DNA from: Cyrtodaria siliqua
Taxonomy: Eukaryota; Mollusca; Bivalvia; Adapedonta; Hiatellidae
NCBI GenBank assembly: GCA_037043455.1
Contig: JAWPHD010004486.1
Span: 62,001-126,000, forward strand
Length of the DNA: 64,000 nt
Direction: 5' to 3'
The notes beneath the pieces were generated by a model, which saw only the letters and a program-made list of their open reading frames with translations, made no database searches and had not been told where the DNA came from. Made by a program: the position numbers and the translations under genes. Positions 10,835 to 22,362 of the stretch are shown one piece after another (within the stretch, counting starts at the first letter, position 1; each line of letters starts with the position of its first letter).

Positions 10835-12126
10835 TCGATACTTTTAACTTCTTGTCTTACTGCCGTTAACGATCACGTTAAACGATATTGTGATAAAACT
10901 TATGAAAAGTCTGGGATTAATTTGTTTTGGTCTATAAAAAAATTCAGGAGACGTTCTTGATAAAATTTTCAATAAACGTCATGTTTCATCTATAAGCACT
11001 TATGATTTCTCTACACTATATACAACTTTACCACATCATCTTATCAAAGACAAGCTTATTTCTCTTATTCAAAAAACATTCGCTAGAGAAAATACTACAT
11101 TTTTGGCCTGTAATAATATTAAAGCGTATTTTACTAACGGCAGTTTAGACAATTATACTATATGGACTTGCTATGAAGTTTGTGAAGCACTCATTTTCCT
11201 ATTAGATAATATTTTTGTCAGGTATGGAACCACCGTTTATAGACAAATTGTTGGTATCCCTATGGGTACGAACTGTGCACCACTTGTCGCAGATTAGTTT
11301 CTATTTTGCTATGAAAGAGATTTCATGTTGAGTCTTTCACCAGATACAAAAACCCAGGCAGATGTTATTGAAGCCTTTAATGACACCTCTCGCTATGTAT
11401 CTGGATGACATATTGAACATTGACAAGAAATTAAAAGATCATACAGGGAAAGTAGCATTCAAGGAGGACAGTCAACCTAACCCTTTCTTTCCAGCTATGG
11501 TTAATAATATTTATCCTAAAGAACTTCAGCTTAATAAAGCTAATATATCTGTTAATAACGCTTCTTTTTTTAATTTAGATCTCTCGATAGAAAATGGTGA
11601 ACTAATTAGCAAAATCTATGACAAAAGAGAGGATTTTAATTTTGACATTGTTAATTATCCCCACTTGGATGGGGATGTTCCCCGAGCAACTTCTTATGGG
11701 GTGTATGTGTCTCAACTTATTCGTTTTTCAAGAGCTTGAAAGTTGAGGACTTTAATATTCGTAACCTTTGTATAACTCAAAAGCTACTCAATCAGGGTTA
11801 CCGTTACCATAAACTTCGTAAAACCTTTGCAAAATTGTATTATCGTAACCCTGATCTTCTTTCCAAATATAAAAGTAATTTAAGGGCTTTTCTGCGACAA
11901 GGACTATCACAACCTGACTTCTGTGGTGATGTGATTTATAAACTTCGTAAGATTCTTGGTCTTTGTTAAACTTGTTAAAAGGTTTATCAAAAGAGGTAAT
12001 GACGCTATCATTTTGCATCGTACTACATGCCTGGTGGTGGACCCTTTAACAGTTCGCCACTATGCTTTCCTCTTTAATTGTACGATGACCGGACAGGCTG
12101 TGGACCCTATGATGACGCCTACCTAA
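10835..12126 (+). pseudogene. PLE reverse transcriptase pseudogene (Naiad-like)
   Basis: RT read across frames: LLTSCLTAVNDHVKRYC (start ~10842); after a one-base frameshift near 10960, STYDFSTLYTTLPHHLIKD (palm); CYEVCEALIFLLDNIF; GIPMGTNCAPLVAD (~11255-11296); a TAG at 11295; CYERDF; a frameshift; YLDDILNID with the catalytic DD (~11398-11424); a 54-bp in-frame insertion; then NPFF, KIYDKREDFNFDIVNYPHLDG and SYGVYVSQLIRFSRA, an in-frame TGA, KVEDFNIRN, and an end VDPMMTPT with TAA at 12124-12126. The family is known from many invertebrates. The Naiad assignment is inference because the N-terminal endonuclease is not present. Confidence 0.8.
11425..11478 (-). mobile_element. 54-bp antisense PLE-tail insertion in the RT
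   Basis: Compared with copy 4 (42.9 kb), where NID is followed directly by NPFF, copy 1 carries 54 extra bases. They include GTAGCATTCAAGGAGGACAG, the reverse complement of the family's own 3' tail. The length is a multiple of three, so the frame stays open. Confidence 0.75.
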
Positions 12127-12165
12127 AGCCCATTTGGATGGTGGCGTTTGATGTTTGTCTATGAT
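12100..12165 (+). ncRNA. SECIS-like stem-loop, PLE copy 1
   Basis: Read as RNA: helix I GGAC (12102-12105) with GUCU (12157-12160); internal loop CCU/GUUU; a non-canonical core of AUGA (12109-12112) opposite UGAU (12149-12152); helix II UGACGCC-U-ACC against GGUGGCGUU with one bulged U; an apical loop that starts UAAAG, giving the AA pair about 12 nt after the core. This is the layout of a eukaryotic selenocysteine insertion element. The ORF stop TAA (12124-12126) falls in the apical loop. Two other copies keep the core. Confidence 0.6.
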
Positions 12166-12683
12166 CTTTCTTGTCGTGCCCTTAATGGTTTATTCTCTTG
12201 TTGCTCTGGCTTCTGCCAAGTCATTGAGTACCTTCATTGTGTCTTTCTAGGCTCTTGTTTCTTCTATTATATTTACACGAGCATATTTGTGTTTTACTTA
12301 TATTGCCTATTGATGCTGCCTTGTTGGTTAGATATTAGATCATTGCGGGGATTTATTTATTTACACTGTCCTGTTTTAATGGGATGACAGTAGGGTAAGT
12401 GTGAGGTTTGGTGCACCCTAGAACCGGTTTAAACCCCCAGTGGCCTTTGTTGCCACTGACCGTTCCAAGGCGGTAGACCTATTGTCAACCCTTTTGTTTT
12501 TGTGATGTCGCTTGCATTTTTTTATTTTTTTTACCTTTCTCGTTTGTCTGTTTGCGTGTTTGTTTTTGTGTTTTGTGGTTGACTGTCGTCCTTGAATGCT
12601 GCATTTCCTGTCCGAAATTTGTATCTTTCTGTGTATATCTAGAATAAAACCTAACACTTGATTGATGTTATTTAAGAAACTCG

Positions 12684-13740
12684 TCAATCAATTTGTAAAT
12701 ATCTGTTTCGCGAGATATTTATTAGGTAATCTACAAAATTTGCCAAAGAATTTAATATTTTTAAAGTCAATAACGGTTTCAAGTGGCGGATTCCAAGAGC
12801 GCTGAAAGCTGTATCAGTGCTTGTATATGTAGGCAGTTTTTTAATATAGTTGATAAAGAGTCTGTGCGAGCTCTCCAATTCTAACTCATTGGAAATTGTT
12901 AACGAATTCCACAGTTCACAGCCATACAACGCTTGGGACAGCACGATTGTGTTGTAAATTGTCACGGATGATAACGGATTGTGCCCATGCGGGTGAATGC
13001 CGCAAGGTACCTCTTAATTTGGTATTACACTCATGAATAGATTTGTTTATGTTCATATATTTATCAATACGAATACCAATATTAGTATAGACTTTGACTT
13101 CATTTATTATTTGGTTAGCACCAAGAGTCTATTGCCTTGCGTTTCCAGCAAATTCAGCCTGTGTTTCATTAAACACTATTACTGCACACTTTTTCCGATA
13201 TGTTACCCCCTTTTTTATTGTAATCATATCGCCATTCATAGCATAATTACTGCATATGTCAAACATCTCATTTAAACCATTTTTAGATAACCATACCATC
13301 AGCAGGGGGTCCTGCATTTAAGTTACACATACAAAACCCAAGTCCAATGTCTTCTAATTCTTTGATTAGCACATCTATAAAGAGAAGGTACAGAATTGGA
13401 GAACTGTTCCCACCTTGTCTGGTGCCTTGCTTTACAAAAAAACCAGTCCGAAATGCAACCTTGGTTTCTTACACAACTTTGCATATTACGATACATATTA
13501 ACAAACGCTAAAAAGATGTTGTCATCAATTTCGGTCTCAAACAATTTAAGGAGCAGTCCATTGTATCAGAGACGATCAAACGCTTGGCGGGCATCAATTA
13601 GACCAATAAATACTTTACACTTGTTTTCCTTGCCATAAAGAATACATTCCTTAAGTAAAAATGAGGTCATCATGCACCCTAGATGCTCCTGAAACCCGAA
13701 ACCCACCTTGAAGTGGGCTTAATCTTGATACAATTTTAGA
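12684..13740 (-). pseudogene. Antisense LINE reverse transcriptase, decayed
   Basis: Minus strand, with frameshifts. Shows DARQAFDRL-type sequence near 13600, FLAFVNMYRNMQSCV, a GTRQGG-NSSPILYLLFIDV-like motif near 13400, MFDICSNYAMNG and ETQAEF-type sequence, and SQALYGCELWNSL (about 12920). No YADD box is visible in frame; the corresponding stretch is damaged near 13300. The C-terminus lies at 10243-10630, beyond the inserted PLE. Confidence 0.75.
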
Positions 13741-13959
13741 CTTGGAGCGGCGCACTTTCAAAGTCGTTTGAGTAAGCGTAATCGCTCTTTAGTTATATGG
13801 GTCATATTTTCGCTTTCTCCCACCTTTATGTAATACGGTTATAATCCCCGTACTCATATCAGAGGGAATGTAACTTAGGCGTAACATAGCTGAATATAGA
13901 TTAGACAAACATTTCTCAAGACTATCCCGCCATATATGTAACGTTCATACTAAACACGC

Positions 13960-15260
13960 CTACTTTGCCACTGACCGTTCCAAGGCGGGAGCCCTATTGT
14001 CAACCCTTTTGTGTTTGTGATGTCGTTTGCATTAATAATTATTTTTGCCTTCATGTTTGTCTGTTTGCGTGTTTGTTTCTGTGTTTTGTGGTTGACTGTC
14101 CTCCTTGAATGCTACTTTCCCTGTCCGATCTTTTTATATTTCTTTTACCACGCTTGCAAAGACTTAATCACGTATTTACTTAACATTGCTAGCTTTAAGA
14201 AACTCAGAAAACATTAGGTTTGTGTCGATAAAAGTCTGGAGATGTCCTCGATAATCTACGGTGTAATAATTTCCATGTCTCAACCCTAAGAACCTACGAC
14301 TTTTCTACACTATACATTACTCCTCCTAATAGCCGGATTACAGAGAGAAATTGACTCAGCTTATACACAAGACATTTTTAGAGAGGAAACTTGATTGTAT
14401 TAATGCCAGGGATGTAGCCTTATATTTTCTTTAAGAGAAATCACGTTACTGCCATGTTGTTGGTATTCCAGTCGATAATAACTGTGTGCCACTTGTCGCA
14501 GATTTGTTTTTATACAGTTATGAATAAGATTATATGTTCAGTTTGTCACCTACTAGCCAGGTAGGTATTTTAAATGCGTTTAATACAATAGAAGAGTTTT
14601 ACTACAAATTATCATGATCTGGAAATGTGTATACCCTCGAGTGGATTTGCCATATCTGCAGGATCTCGCGAGAGGCTTTAGCTTAGAGTGTGATCCTGGA
14701 GATATGACATATCAACAAGAGGTGTTGCAACTTCTAGAATACTTACTCTAGTAATGATCATTTTATTACATACCTTCATTATAGCACCGTATAGTAGACT
14801 AGTTTGTTTACACAGTTAGGCGACGACGTCGTCTGACGTTAAGTAGTATAGCGATACAGAAATCTATTTTTAGAAGTATAGTGATACGGATTCAGAAAAA
14901 CGTTAGAGGTGTTACAGGGTTTTGTATTCCGTTGTAAAAAAATAAAGATACTAGGTATATAGTATTGATAGGTATATAATACGTCTAGGTATACAGATGA
15001 AAATATATTCAATATCCATAATCAGTTCGTTGAACTTTTTTCTACGCGTCACTTATATGTATCCACCAGAGCTCACGTTGAATACAGATTCTGTAGTAGC
15101 ATTTCTCGATCTTCATCTTTCGACTTCAAAAAAGCATATACACAATAAAATCTATGATCAGAATGATGACGTTTCAGTACTTTCACATCGTCGACTATCC
15201 ATACTTATATGGGATGTACCTCGTGTCGTGCTACATTATATAGGGTGTATATCTCCCTGT
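13960..15260 (+). mobile_element. Penelope-like element, copy 2 (decayed, with leading tail)
   Basis: Starts with a tail unit (13965-14150: CACTGACCGTTCCAAGGCGG, GTGGTTGACTGTCCTCCTTG), then RT remnants: RTYDFSTLYIT near 14290, VGIP near 14460, CVPLVADLFLYSYE near 14485, and after a gap YPPELTLNTDSVVAFLDLHL with KIYDQNDD (15058-15170). A tail unit ahead of the RT matches the pseudo-LTR arrangement known for PLEs. The 15-kb part differs in sequence from copy 1, so it is another subfamily or very old. Confidence 0.7.
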
Positions 15261-15299
15261 GGAAAAGTAGAGCTGTCTTTAGTGGTCTATTGCATTTAT

Positions 15300-15540
15300 A
15301 TTAGGTACATACGTTTTTATGCTAAGTGCATTCAGTATTATAATATGTACATTGCTTATTACATTAAGTGCATATTGTATTATATTTATATCAATCCTGT
15401 ATTACATTATGTGCATATTGTATTATATCATGTCCCTCCTGCATAAAATTATGTGATTTTTTATTATATTATATCCACTCTTTATTACATTATGTCCATT
15501 CTTTATTACATTATGTCCAACGTAATTATATCCTTTCAGT
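15300..15540 (+). repeat. Short 21-bp-period array
   Basis: Units like TATTACATTATGTCCATTC repeat at about 21 bp. They resemble the 21-bp units at 47.4-49.4 kb (TTTATATGCTGTCCAAAC), suggesting one old repeat family. The ORFs across it are artefacts. Confidence 0.65.
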
Positions 15541-15798
15541 TTCTTATTATATTATTCAGCTGCCAAAGGCAGCTGATCCTTATATGGGTGTAGTATCTGT
15601 CTATGGTTAATATACGGTGACTCATGTAAGTGGCCATAAGCATGCGTTACAACTTAAATTCTTAGGGAACTTATATAAACACATATTTTGTGATCTTGAA
15701 AGGTTACCATTTCAAATGACATTTTCGTAAACCAGTCTACTGAAGTGTAGCATGTAGTCATTATTATTATATGTATATTAGCAACGAAACATTCACTA

Positions 15799-15865
15799 TC
15801 CTCAGTAGCGCAGTTAATTGAGGCGTCGTGTTAATGCCGGGGATGGGAGGGTTCGAGCCTGCCGT
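15799..15865 (+). pseudogene. tRNA-like sequence (SINE head or tRNA pseudogene)
   Basis: AGTAGCGCAGTTAATTGA resembles an A box and GGTTCGAGCC a B box, about 50 bp apart, with a GTGTTAA anticodon-loop-like stretch between them (Asn-like, uncertain). The acceptor stem does not pair well, and a T-rich tract follows at ~15880. Not a functional tRNA. Confidence 0.5.
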
Positions 15866-15899
15866 CCTTTTCCTTTTTTCTTTTTTTTTTAAATATTCA

Positions 15900-17289
15900 T
15901 TATTATGGTTTTCAGTATTGCTAATGGTAAGGTAGCAACAGTTCCTTTACATTTTTCACTTTGATAACGCAATCTTATAATTACACATGGTAACAGTGAA
16001 CAGTGTATGTGTTGTAATGCACCCGCTAACACACACGTATCCCTTAAATGTGAACAATTGTATTTCTGTGCTGATGTGTACTTCTAGCACGTCGTGTTAC
16101 AAGAGTGAATTGTAATCAGTATGTAAGGCATGTCAACGTATTTGAACAGAACGAAGCTAAGTCGCCCACATTGATTCAAAATGCTTGGTAGAAAGAACTG
16201 ATGGTAAAAATCGGGAAGAAAGTAAGAAAAAACGGTCGTGGCGTGTTTATGTCTCCGTGACAACATTTATCTTTTTCAATATTGTTTTAATACCCGTGAC
16301 TTAATTTATTATTATGTTAACGTTTTGCCTCTCGGCAGCTATTTTACGCTTGCGTAAAACATTGCTTGTGTCGCTCTTTCATGACGATGAGTTCTTACCT
16401 TTGACGGGGATTTCGTATAATTACACCGACAAGCAGGGCCACTAGATATATACTCACTTACCAGGTCCTCTTAACGACTTACTTTACAAGATAGTAACAG
16501 AGTTACAAATATCCCCGCGTAGGAAAATACGTCTGATCTTTGAAAAGGCGAGTGCTTTTGGTAATAATTTCTGAATGATCATAATATTTTCCTTATATAT
16601 AAGAAATAAAATTTCCAGCGAGTTTATATTGTCCCAGAGCAATACCTGGTGGGCGGGACTTGAAGATCATCGATACTAAGGGCCGTAGGCTCTCGGTTTC
16701 CATGTTTTTCACGTCCCAAACACTATGTTTTAATCCAACACCATTGAACCCGCTGGAAATACTTGATTTCATATTTGTCATAATTTTTTATGCATTTAAT
16801 ACAAACAAATTCTCACAACTTACATTTGTATGCCCATCTCTCAACACCAGGCGAAGAAAAATAGCTTTATCCTGTTTTTAACAATTTTAATTTGTTGTTT
16901 GAACGTAACGTTGCTTTGAAATAAAGTAGTCGTTGTTTTGGATGTTTTGTGACGTTTAAAATCGTTTAAAATGACGTCCTAACGGTTGATAGACGTGACG
17001 TCAGAGGTCCTGATGGGAATTTTTAAAACACTTCAATAACCAATCAGTATTGAGTATTTAAATAAAACTTAAATGTAACCATATAATAGGACGAGTAGTA
17101 GACTACACTGTAGATGGCGAAACAAAAAGCTGTGACTAATCCCTTGGTCCTGAAAGAGCCATAACTCCCGTAGAAATTGCTCAATGTAAATGACGATGTC
17201 AAACGATCGTCTTCTCGTGCTTTAAAAATGGTTATGGAATATCGCTTCCTCCTTGGGATCATCAAGCCTGATCTTTGTAGCGTTAAAGT
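15900..17289. other. Unassigned sequence
   Basis: No recognisable ORF. Includes one TGACGTCA at about 17000. Nothing repeated elsewhere was noticed. Confidence 0.35.
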
Positions 17290-17460
17290 CGAATTTCGCT
17301 TAAGCCGGGTATAGGGGACGTGAGAGGTGTTGCACTCCACATTACCTCTCATGAACAGATTCATAAAATCCGAGTCAGCTACTTTTTTCTCTCGTTTGTG
17401 TTTGTTGCTTCCAAGGGATCCCCTTTTCAGTATTTATTGACATTCTTTCTGCTGGATTGT
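17290..17460 (+). repeat. Dispersed repeat D (CTCATGAACAG family)
   Basis: Contains GAGGTGTTGCACTCCACATT, ACCTCTCATGAACAGATTC, then GTGTTTGTTGCTTCCAAGG and TCAGTATTTATT. Copies: 24480-24590, 25490-25570, 25700-25840, 44640-44770 (+) and 39625-39730 (opposite). Non-coding. Confidence 0.7.
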
Positions 17461-17799
17461 TGAAAAAAAGAGTCATAGCTGTTTTAAAAATGTCGCATCA
17501 ACATGACGTTTAAATATGATCAGCTTCAAGTAATGGGAAACAATCCTAATAATTACGTATTAAATCCTTTTAAAACTGAATAAAATGTTGTGACCACAAG
17601 TTACTTATTTGGACATAACTGCTGTAATTATGTGTTGAATACACCTTACGATTAATACGACCAACTTTACTTGGCAAACAATTTTACCAAATATGAGTTC
17701 AACCGTTTTTACAAACAAAATGACTAGTGGGGGGTGGGGCACAGGAAAGTGGGACAGACTGATGCAAGCTCGCACGGACGGACGAACATAAGTATTCGA

Positions 17800-17985
17800 T
17801 ACCTTTTGCCAGTGACCATTCCAAGAGGGAAGCCATTTGTTCAACCCTTTTATGTTTGTGATGTTGTGTCTTGTCTTTTAGTCATCTTTAAAAAAAACTG
17901 TGCGTGCTGTTGTTTGACTACTACCTTTAATACCATAATTTATGTTCGACTTTTAACTCTACCTTTTAGAATCCTGACACTTCCT
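17800..17985 (+). mobile_element. PLE tail unit, diverged
   Basis: CAGTGACCATTCCAAGAGGG, then TTGTTCAACCCTTTTATGTT and GTGATGTTG, ending in a degraded TTATGTTCGACTTTT. Matches the tail of PLE copy 1 over its whole length but is strongly diverged. Confidence 0.65.
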
Positions 17986-18551
17986 GCCGCTTAACGACTT
18001 TTCTGAACATGAATAATGTCTAATATCAAGGCAGCAAAGTAATGTGACTCCAGGTGCTCTGGTAAGATCCTGACAATTGATTATGTTTGCAACAAAACCC
18101 ATTCAGCATCATTCTTCAGACATTCGCGATATATCATACACAAATGGATTGCTAGATAATGGTACGCAATGATTATTCATATACGATCTCCGCTGAGAAT
18201 CCGCGATTTGATCCGAGCAGACGACTTGATTTCTCCGAGAGTAAAAATGTCCAATTAACGCGCATTTATGCAAAGAATTACACATCATGTATTTTCCCCA
18301 AACGTCTGAAATTGGGCGTCTCATTAAAACGATGAAGTGTTAAAGAAAGTGTGAAGACGATTTCCATGGAAACATTGCTTCTAAGGACTGCACGCTAATA
18401 AGTCGATAGTTAAATGCTTTCTTTCAACTATTTCCTTGTAAATATAAAATAGTTTGAAATGCCGATTGTCTGTAAAGAAACAAGACATATTTTTCATTGT
18501 CCCTTTTGTTTACATTCCGTGCATCATATGAGAGATCAATAAACACTTCAA

Positions 18552-19019
18552 TAATTAATCACTCGATAATTAATATTTGTCTTCTCATTTTTAAAAGTTA
18601 TGTCTACTCCTGTAAACTGAAACAATGTCTCCCAAATTATAGCGTTTTTATTGAGCATTTGAAGAGATATAAACACCTTGAATTATTCTCATTATATATG
18701 TACCCTGAAAAGAAATCTAATGCTATTAAGGCGAGATGGAACACTGTGAATAATATCTTTAACAATTAAACCATAACATTCACAACGTTTATTCCACCTT
18801 TTAATACTGATGCTTTAAAGGTGTATATTAATGTTACTTTAGTTTGTACAGATTTCATTACATGTCTGTTCTTCTCAATCTAGTTTCATCGAATGTATTC
18901 TTATATGCAATTTTTGCCTAAAATGTGTTTGTATTTATATCATGTATGCATGTACACATATTTATATCATGTATGTATGTACACAAGTGTCTGAATAAAA
19001 TTATCAAAAACAAAAAAAA
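18552..19019 (+). mobile_element. 5'-truncated LINE insertion with 14-bp TSD
   Basis: Flanked by AATAAACACTTCAA at 18538-18551 and 19020-19033, a perfect target-site duplication. It ends in ATAAAATTATC and a poly(A) run. It encodes a C-terminal scrap to a stop at ~18769 (CLPNYSVFIEHLKRYKHL...KARWNTVNNIFNN). The rest is 3' UTR. This insertion is absent from the partner unit at 25.4 kb. Confidence 0.85.
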
Positions 19020-19325
19020 AATAAACACTTCAAAAACAAGCCTATATCAGCAATATTAATTTTAAGCCACGTAGTTCATATGAGGGATCAATAAACACTT
19101 CGAAAACAAGCCTATACCAGCAATATTATTTTAAGAGATAAATAAACACTTCGAAAACAAGCCTATATCAACAATATTAATTTTAAGCCACGTTTTTCAT
19201 ATGAGTGATCAATAAACAATATTAAGTTTAAGCCACGTATTTCATATGAGAGATCAATAAACAATATTAATTTTAAGCCACGTTTTTCATATGAGAGATC
19301 AATAAACACTTCGAAAACTAGTTAT
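19020..19325 (+). repeat. Local tandem repeats in block D
   Basis: Three to five irregular copies of a segment containing CATATGAGNGATCAATAAAC, ACTTCGAAAACAAGCCTAT and CAATATTAATTTTAAGCCAC. The partner at 25425 has a single related copy. Confidence 0.75.
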
Positions 19326-19584
19326 TTTACTTTTCCTAAACATTCCTTTTAAAAGCAACGGCTTGAAACAGGACCTAAAACACAATCAGGACCTGAAACA
19401 CAATCAGGACCTGAAACCTGAAATGTTATCGATTACAAATAAACGTGGCACACTATATCGGCTAGCATTGTTAGAAACACACCAAAAACAATAATACCAT
19501 GTATATCAGCGGCCTCAGTTTATTGCTTCTGGACAGCGCTAAGTTACAGGGCATACTGCAAAGGTTTTAGTCCTCACATTAGTT

Positions 19585-19790
19585 AGAAATAAGTATAAAA
19601 GTCGAACAGGAAAAGCAGTTTTCACAGAACACAGTAAACCCAAAAACACACAAAAGGACAAACATGAATGGCAATGTTAACAAAGAATAAAGGCATATGT
19701 CGTCACAAACACAGGTAAATCTTGAAATAAGCATTTTTGAATTTGAATTTGGAACGGTCAGTGGCAAAATATGCCGCTGGCGGTTTAAAG
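19585..19790 (-). mobile_element. PLE tail unit, antisense, interrupted
   Basis: GTCGAACAGGAAAAGCAG, then CGTCACAAACACAG and GGAACGGTCAGTGGCAAAAT. About 35 unrelated bases replace the middle TTGACAATAGGGCTACC part of the tail. Confidence 0.7.
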
Positions 19791-20100
19791 TTTCTATAAA
19801 GTTTCCTTATAAAAGCAACGGTTTGCCAGGACAGAAATGTTATCAATTACGAAGAAACGTGGCTGATTTACCTTTGTGCATGCAGTCGTACAGAAAATCA
19901 TAATCCCTACACGTTAGGAGTGCCATGACATTAAGAATAGAGCATTAAGAAATCTACATAACCAATCAACAGTAAATCTACATAACCAATCAACAATTAT
20001 ATAGACGAGGAGTATAAAAACTGATGAAAATCACCATAATATTGAACGTGCAAAATATGTGTCGTACAATTGAGTGCTGCTGGCAACCTTCAACTTAAAG

Positions 20101-20689
20101 TTCTAGATAAGTAAAGTATTGTTACGAGCCGGTGTAGCATGAGATCAGTCAGCCCATGAGATCCGTCTGACATCCGGTTCCGGCGACTTCACTTCTCAGC
20201 GGTATTTGTGATAAATAAATAAGGTGGACTCTGTTTATGTTAAACAGGATAACTAATAAAAATAAGTAGGTTGGCTGCATAATGAACAAGGTCATGGCTG
20301 TTTATAACTCTTTAATTTGTTTGCAATACTTTCTTTTCTTCATAATATTATTTAAAATATGAATCAATAACAAATATGAATGAAATGATATAATAGGGTC
20401 TACTGTCAGTGATCTAAAGAATATCAAGTTCAACAACACTTTATGGCATAATAACTTTGTGTGAATAAGTAATATATTCAAGATTATAAACTCTTTTATT
20501 TAGCATAAACAACGTGCACCATTGTAATGAGTTAAATATTAACTTTTAACCGTTTAAATGCCCCCCAAAAAGGCTAAATTACTTATGAAAAACTTTCTAA
20601 ATGGCCAGAATTAAACAAACAGAAAACCAAGACTTTACCTAAAGAGAAAATTCAAGGAGTCCCAGATAAAAATCTGTGGGGACTATTTA
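20101..20689. other. Unassigned sequence in segmental unit 1
   Basis: Lies between blocks E and the hairpin repeat. No ORF or repeat recognised. Confidence 0.3.
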
Positions 20690-20880
20690 TACCCCTAATC
20701 CCACAACTAACAAAAGAGTATGATAATGGACCTTTGGAAACGGCCGAACACGACACATACAAAATATTGCAGTCTCGGTTTGATTGAGACTGTTCATGAC
20801 AATGGAAACCCGCAACATTAGTTTTAGGGAAATTCCCACATAAAAGACGTCGGGAACGTTGTCCCGAAAAATTGCGGGGT
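20690..20880 (-). repeat. Dispersed GAACGGTAG-family repeat, partial
   Basis: GGACCTTTGGAAACGGCC, ATTGCAGTCTCGGTTTGATT, TGTTCATGAC. Same family as 3960-4260 and 21320-21540. Confidence 0.6.
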
Positions 20881-21319
20881 ACTTATTCTGCAATTACAAA
20901 TAAGAAAGATACCCTTAAACTTTAACAACAAAGAAATAATGATTTCTGAATTAAACTATGTCATCTAACATATCGATTTATAGAATAAACATTAAGTTAC
21001 AATCAGGGCAGAATATATATTCGGGGTAGATATTAACTGTTTTCTTAAGCAAAGATCGTTTTTACAAAGTTGGGCAACAGCATCCCATAGTGCAATGCAA
21101 CAACAACAACAACAATGGCTGCTAAAACATTGACAGGTGCTTTAAAAAAGCGAACAATCAATCAACACTAACTTTTAATGCCTATGACATTAGATAATGA
21201 GTATGTAAATCAGGTAATCATTAAGTTTTTGAACTACTAACGACAAAGTTTTAAATATCTAAGGTTACGCTGACTGCTAAAAATTAAGTGAAAGTTTAAT
21301 GACATCTCAGAATGTAAAC

Positions 21320-21540
21320 ATTCAAAAGAGTATGAGAGTGGACCTTTGGAAACAGCCAAACACGATAATTACGAAATATTTCAGTCTCGGTTTGATTGAG
21401 ACTGTTCTTGAACGGTAGTGAAATATTCTTGCTACCGCCCCCTAGCCCCGGGTTGAGCAGAACTCAATATTCATAAAATCAATAGTACAGAATTTTAACC
21501 ATCCCGAAGATGGCGTGCCTATGAAAACCATAACATTAAC
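21320..21540 (-). repeat. Dispersed GAACGGTAG-family repeat
   Basis: GGACCTTTGGAAACAGCC, CAGTCTCGGTTTGATTGAG, GAACGGTAGTGAAATATTC with GCTACCG, and CCTAGCCCCGGGTTGAGCAG. More complete than the copy at 20690. Confidence 0.65.
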
Positions 21541-21546
21541 CACATT

Positions 21547-21590
21547 AACCCCCCCCCCCCACCCCCCCCCCCCCCACCCCCACACCTCCC
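21547..21590 (+). repeat. Poly(C) tract
   Basis: C runs broken by single A. The glycine-rich antisense ORF is an artefact. Confidence 0.95.
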
Positions 21591-22127
21591 TCCCTTCAAA
21601 GTTCCGATTGACACGCCATTTACTATCATGACATAAAGTAACAATAATTAACAATTTAACAATAAATACCGTGACTAGATAATGATTTGCATAACATAGT
21701 TGACATATGTGATACAAAATACTACTTAGGTTGCACTATGCCCTAAATAATGTAATTACAGCTTTAAGTTTAAAGTTTAAATAGTACATGGACAAGAACA
21801 ATGCACACTGGGAGTAAGAATTAGAGGGAGTTGAGACGAGTTCAATTTTCCCACTAAAAACACCCCCATTTACTATTTTATCGACACATAACATGAAGAG
21901 CACGGCGCGTTAAACGCCTAAAACCTTACCATGTGTGTATACAACAGTAAACGATGGTGACAATAAACTATATTAATTCTTACTGCCAGCCATCTTTCAT
22001 ACTCGTTCACAATTGGGCGAATGCTGTTTAGCAAAAATAAAGTGTGCTTTTTGCAATTCTTAATTATATAATGCACTCATCATTGATTACTTGTTAGCTA
22101 ACAAAACCGGAACATTACACTCGTATA

Positions 22128-22175
22128 TGTCTGACTGACTGACTGTCTGCCTGCCTGCCTGCCTCCCTGCCTGTC
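22128..22175 (+). repeat. (CTGA)n/(CTGC)n microsatellite
   Basis: GACTGACTGACTG followed by CTGCCTGCCTGCCTGC and imperfect units. Confidence 0.9.
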
Positions 22176-22362
22176 TATACTGCATCGTCCGGGGATTTCG
22201 TGCAGGTGCAGTGTGAATTTGTTAAGATTAAAATATGTATTAACATATATGTATGATTATATTAATGTGCATACATTTTATGATTTGTGTTTAGTCATTT
22301 TTTTCTAGTGAAACCTGAACTGAACAGGTGAAAATATATTAATCAAGCTATCTACCAAACGC

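Larger units (their letters stand above)
10640..12683 (+). mobile_element. Penelope-like element, copy 1 (most complete)
   Basis: Contains a decayed RT ORF, a SECIS-like stem-loop at its stop codon, a ~250-bp 3' UTR and the family tail (CACTGACCGTTCCAAGGCGG at about 12456, GTGGTTGACTGTCGTCCTTG at about 12576). It sits between two parts of an antisense LINE, so it inserted there. I saw no GIY-YIG endonuclease on either side; the 5' part (10640-10830) is not recognisable. Confidence 0.8.

Noticed and set aside
15368..15610. Tyr-rich ORFs as coding sequence
   Set aside because: They follow the 21-bp AT-rich repeat.
21442..21717. Gly/Trp-rich antisense ORF
   Set aside because: Created by the poly(C) tract read in reverse.
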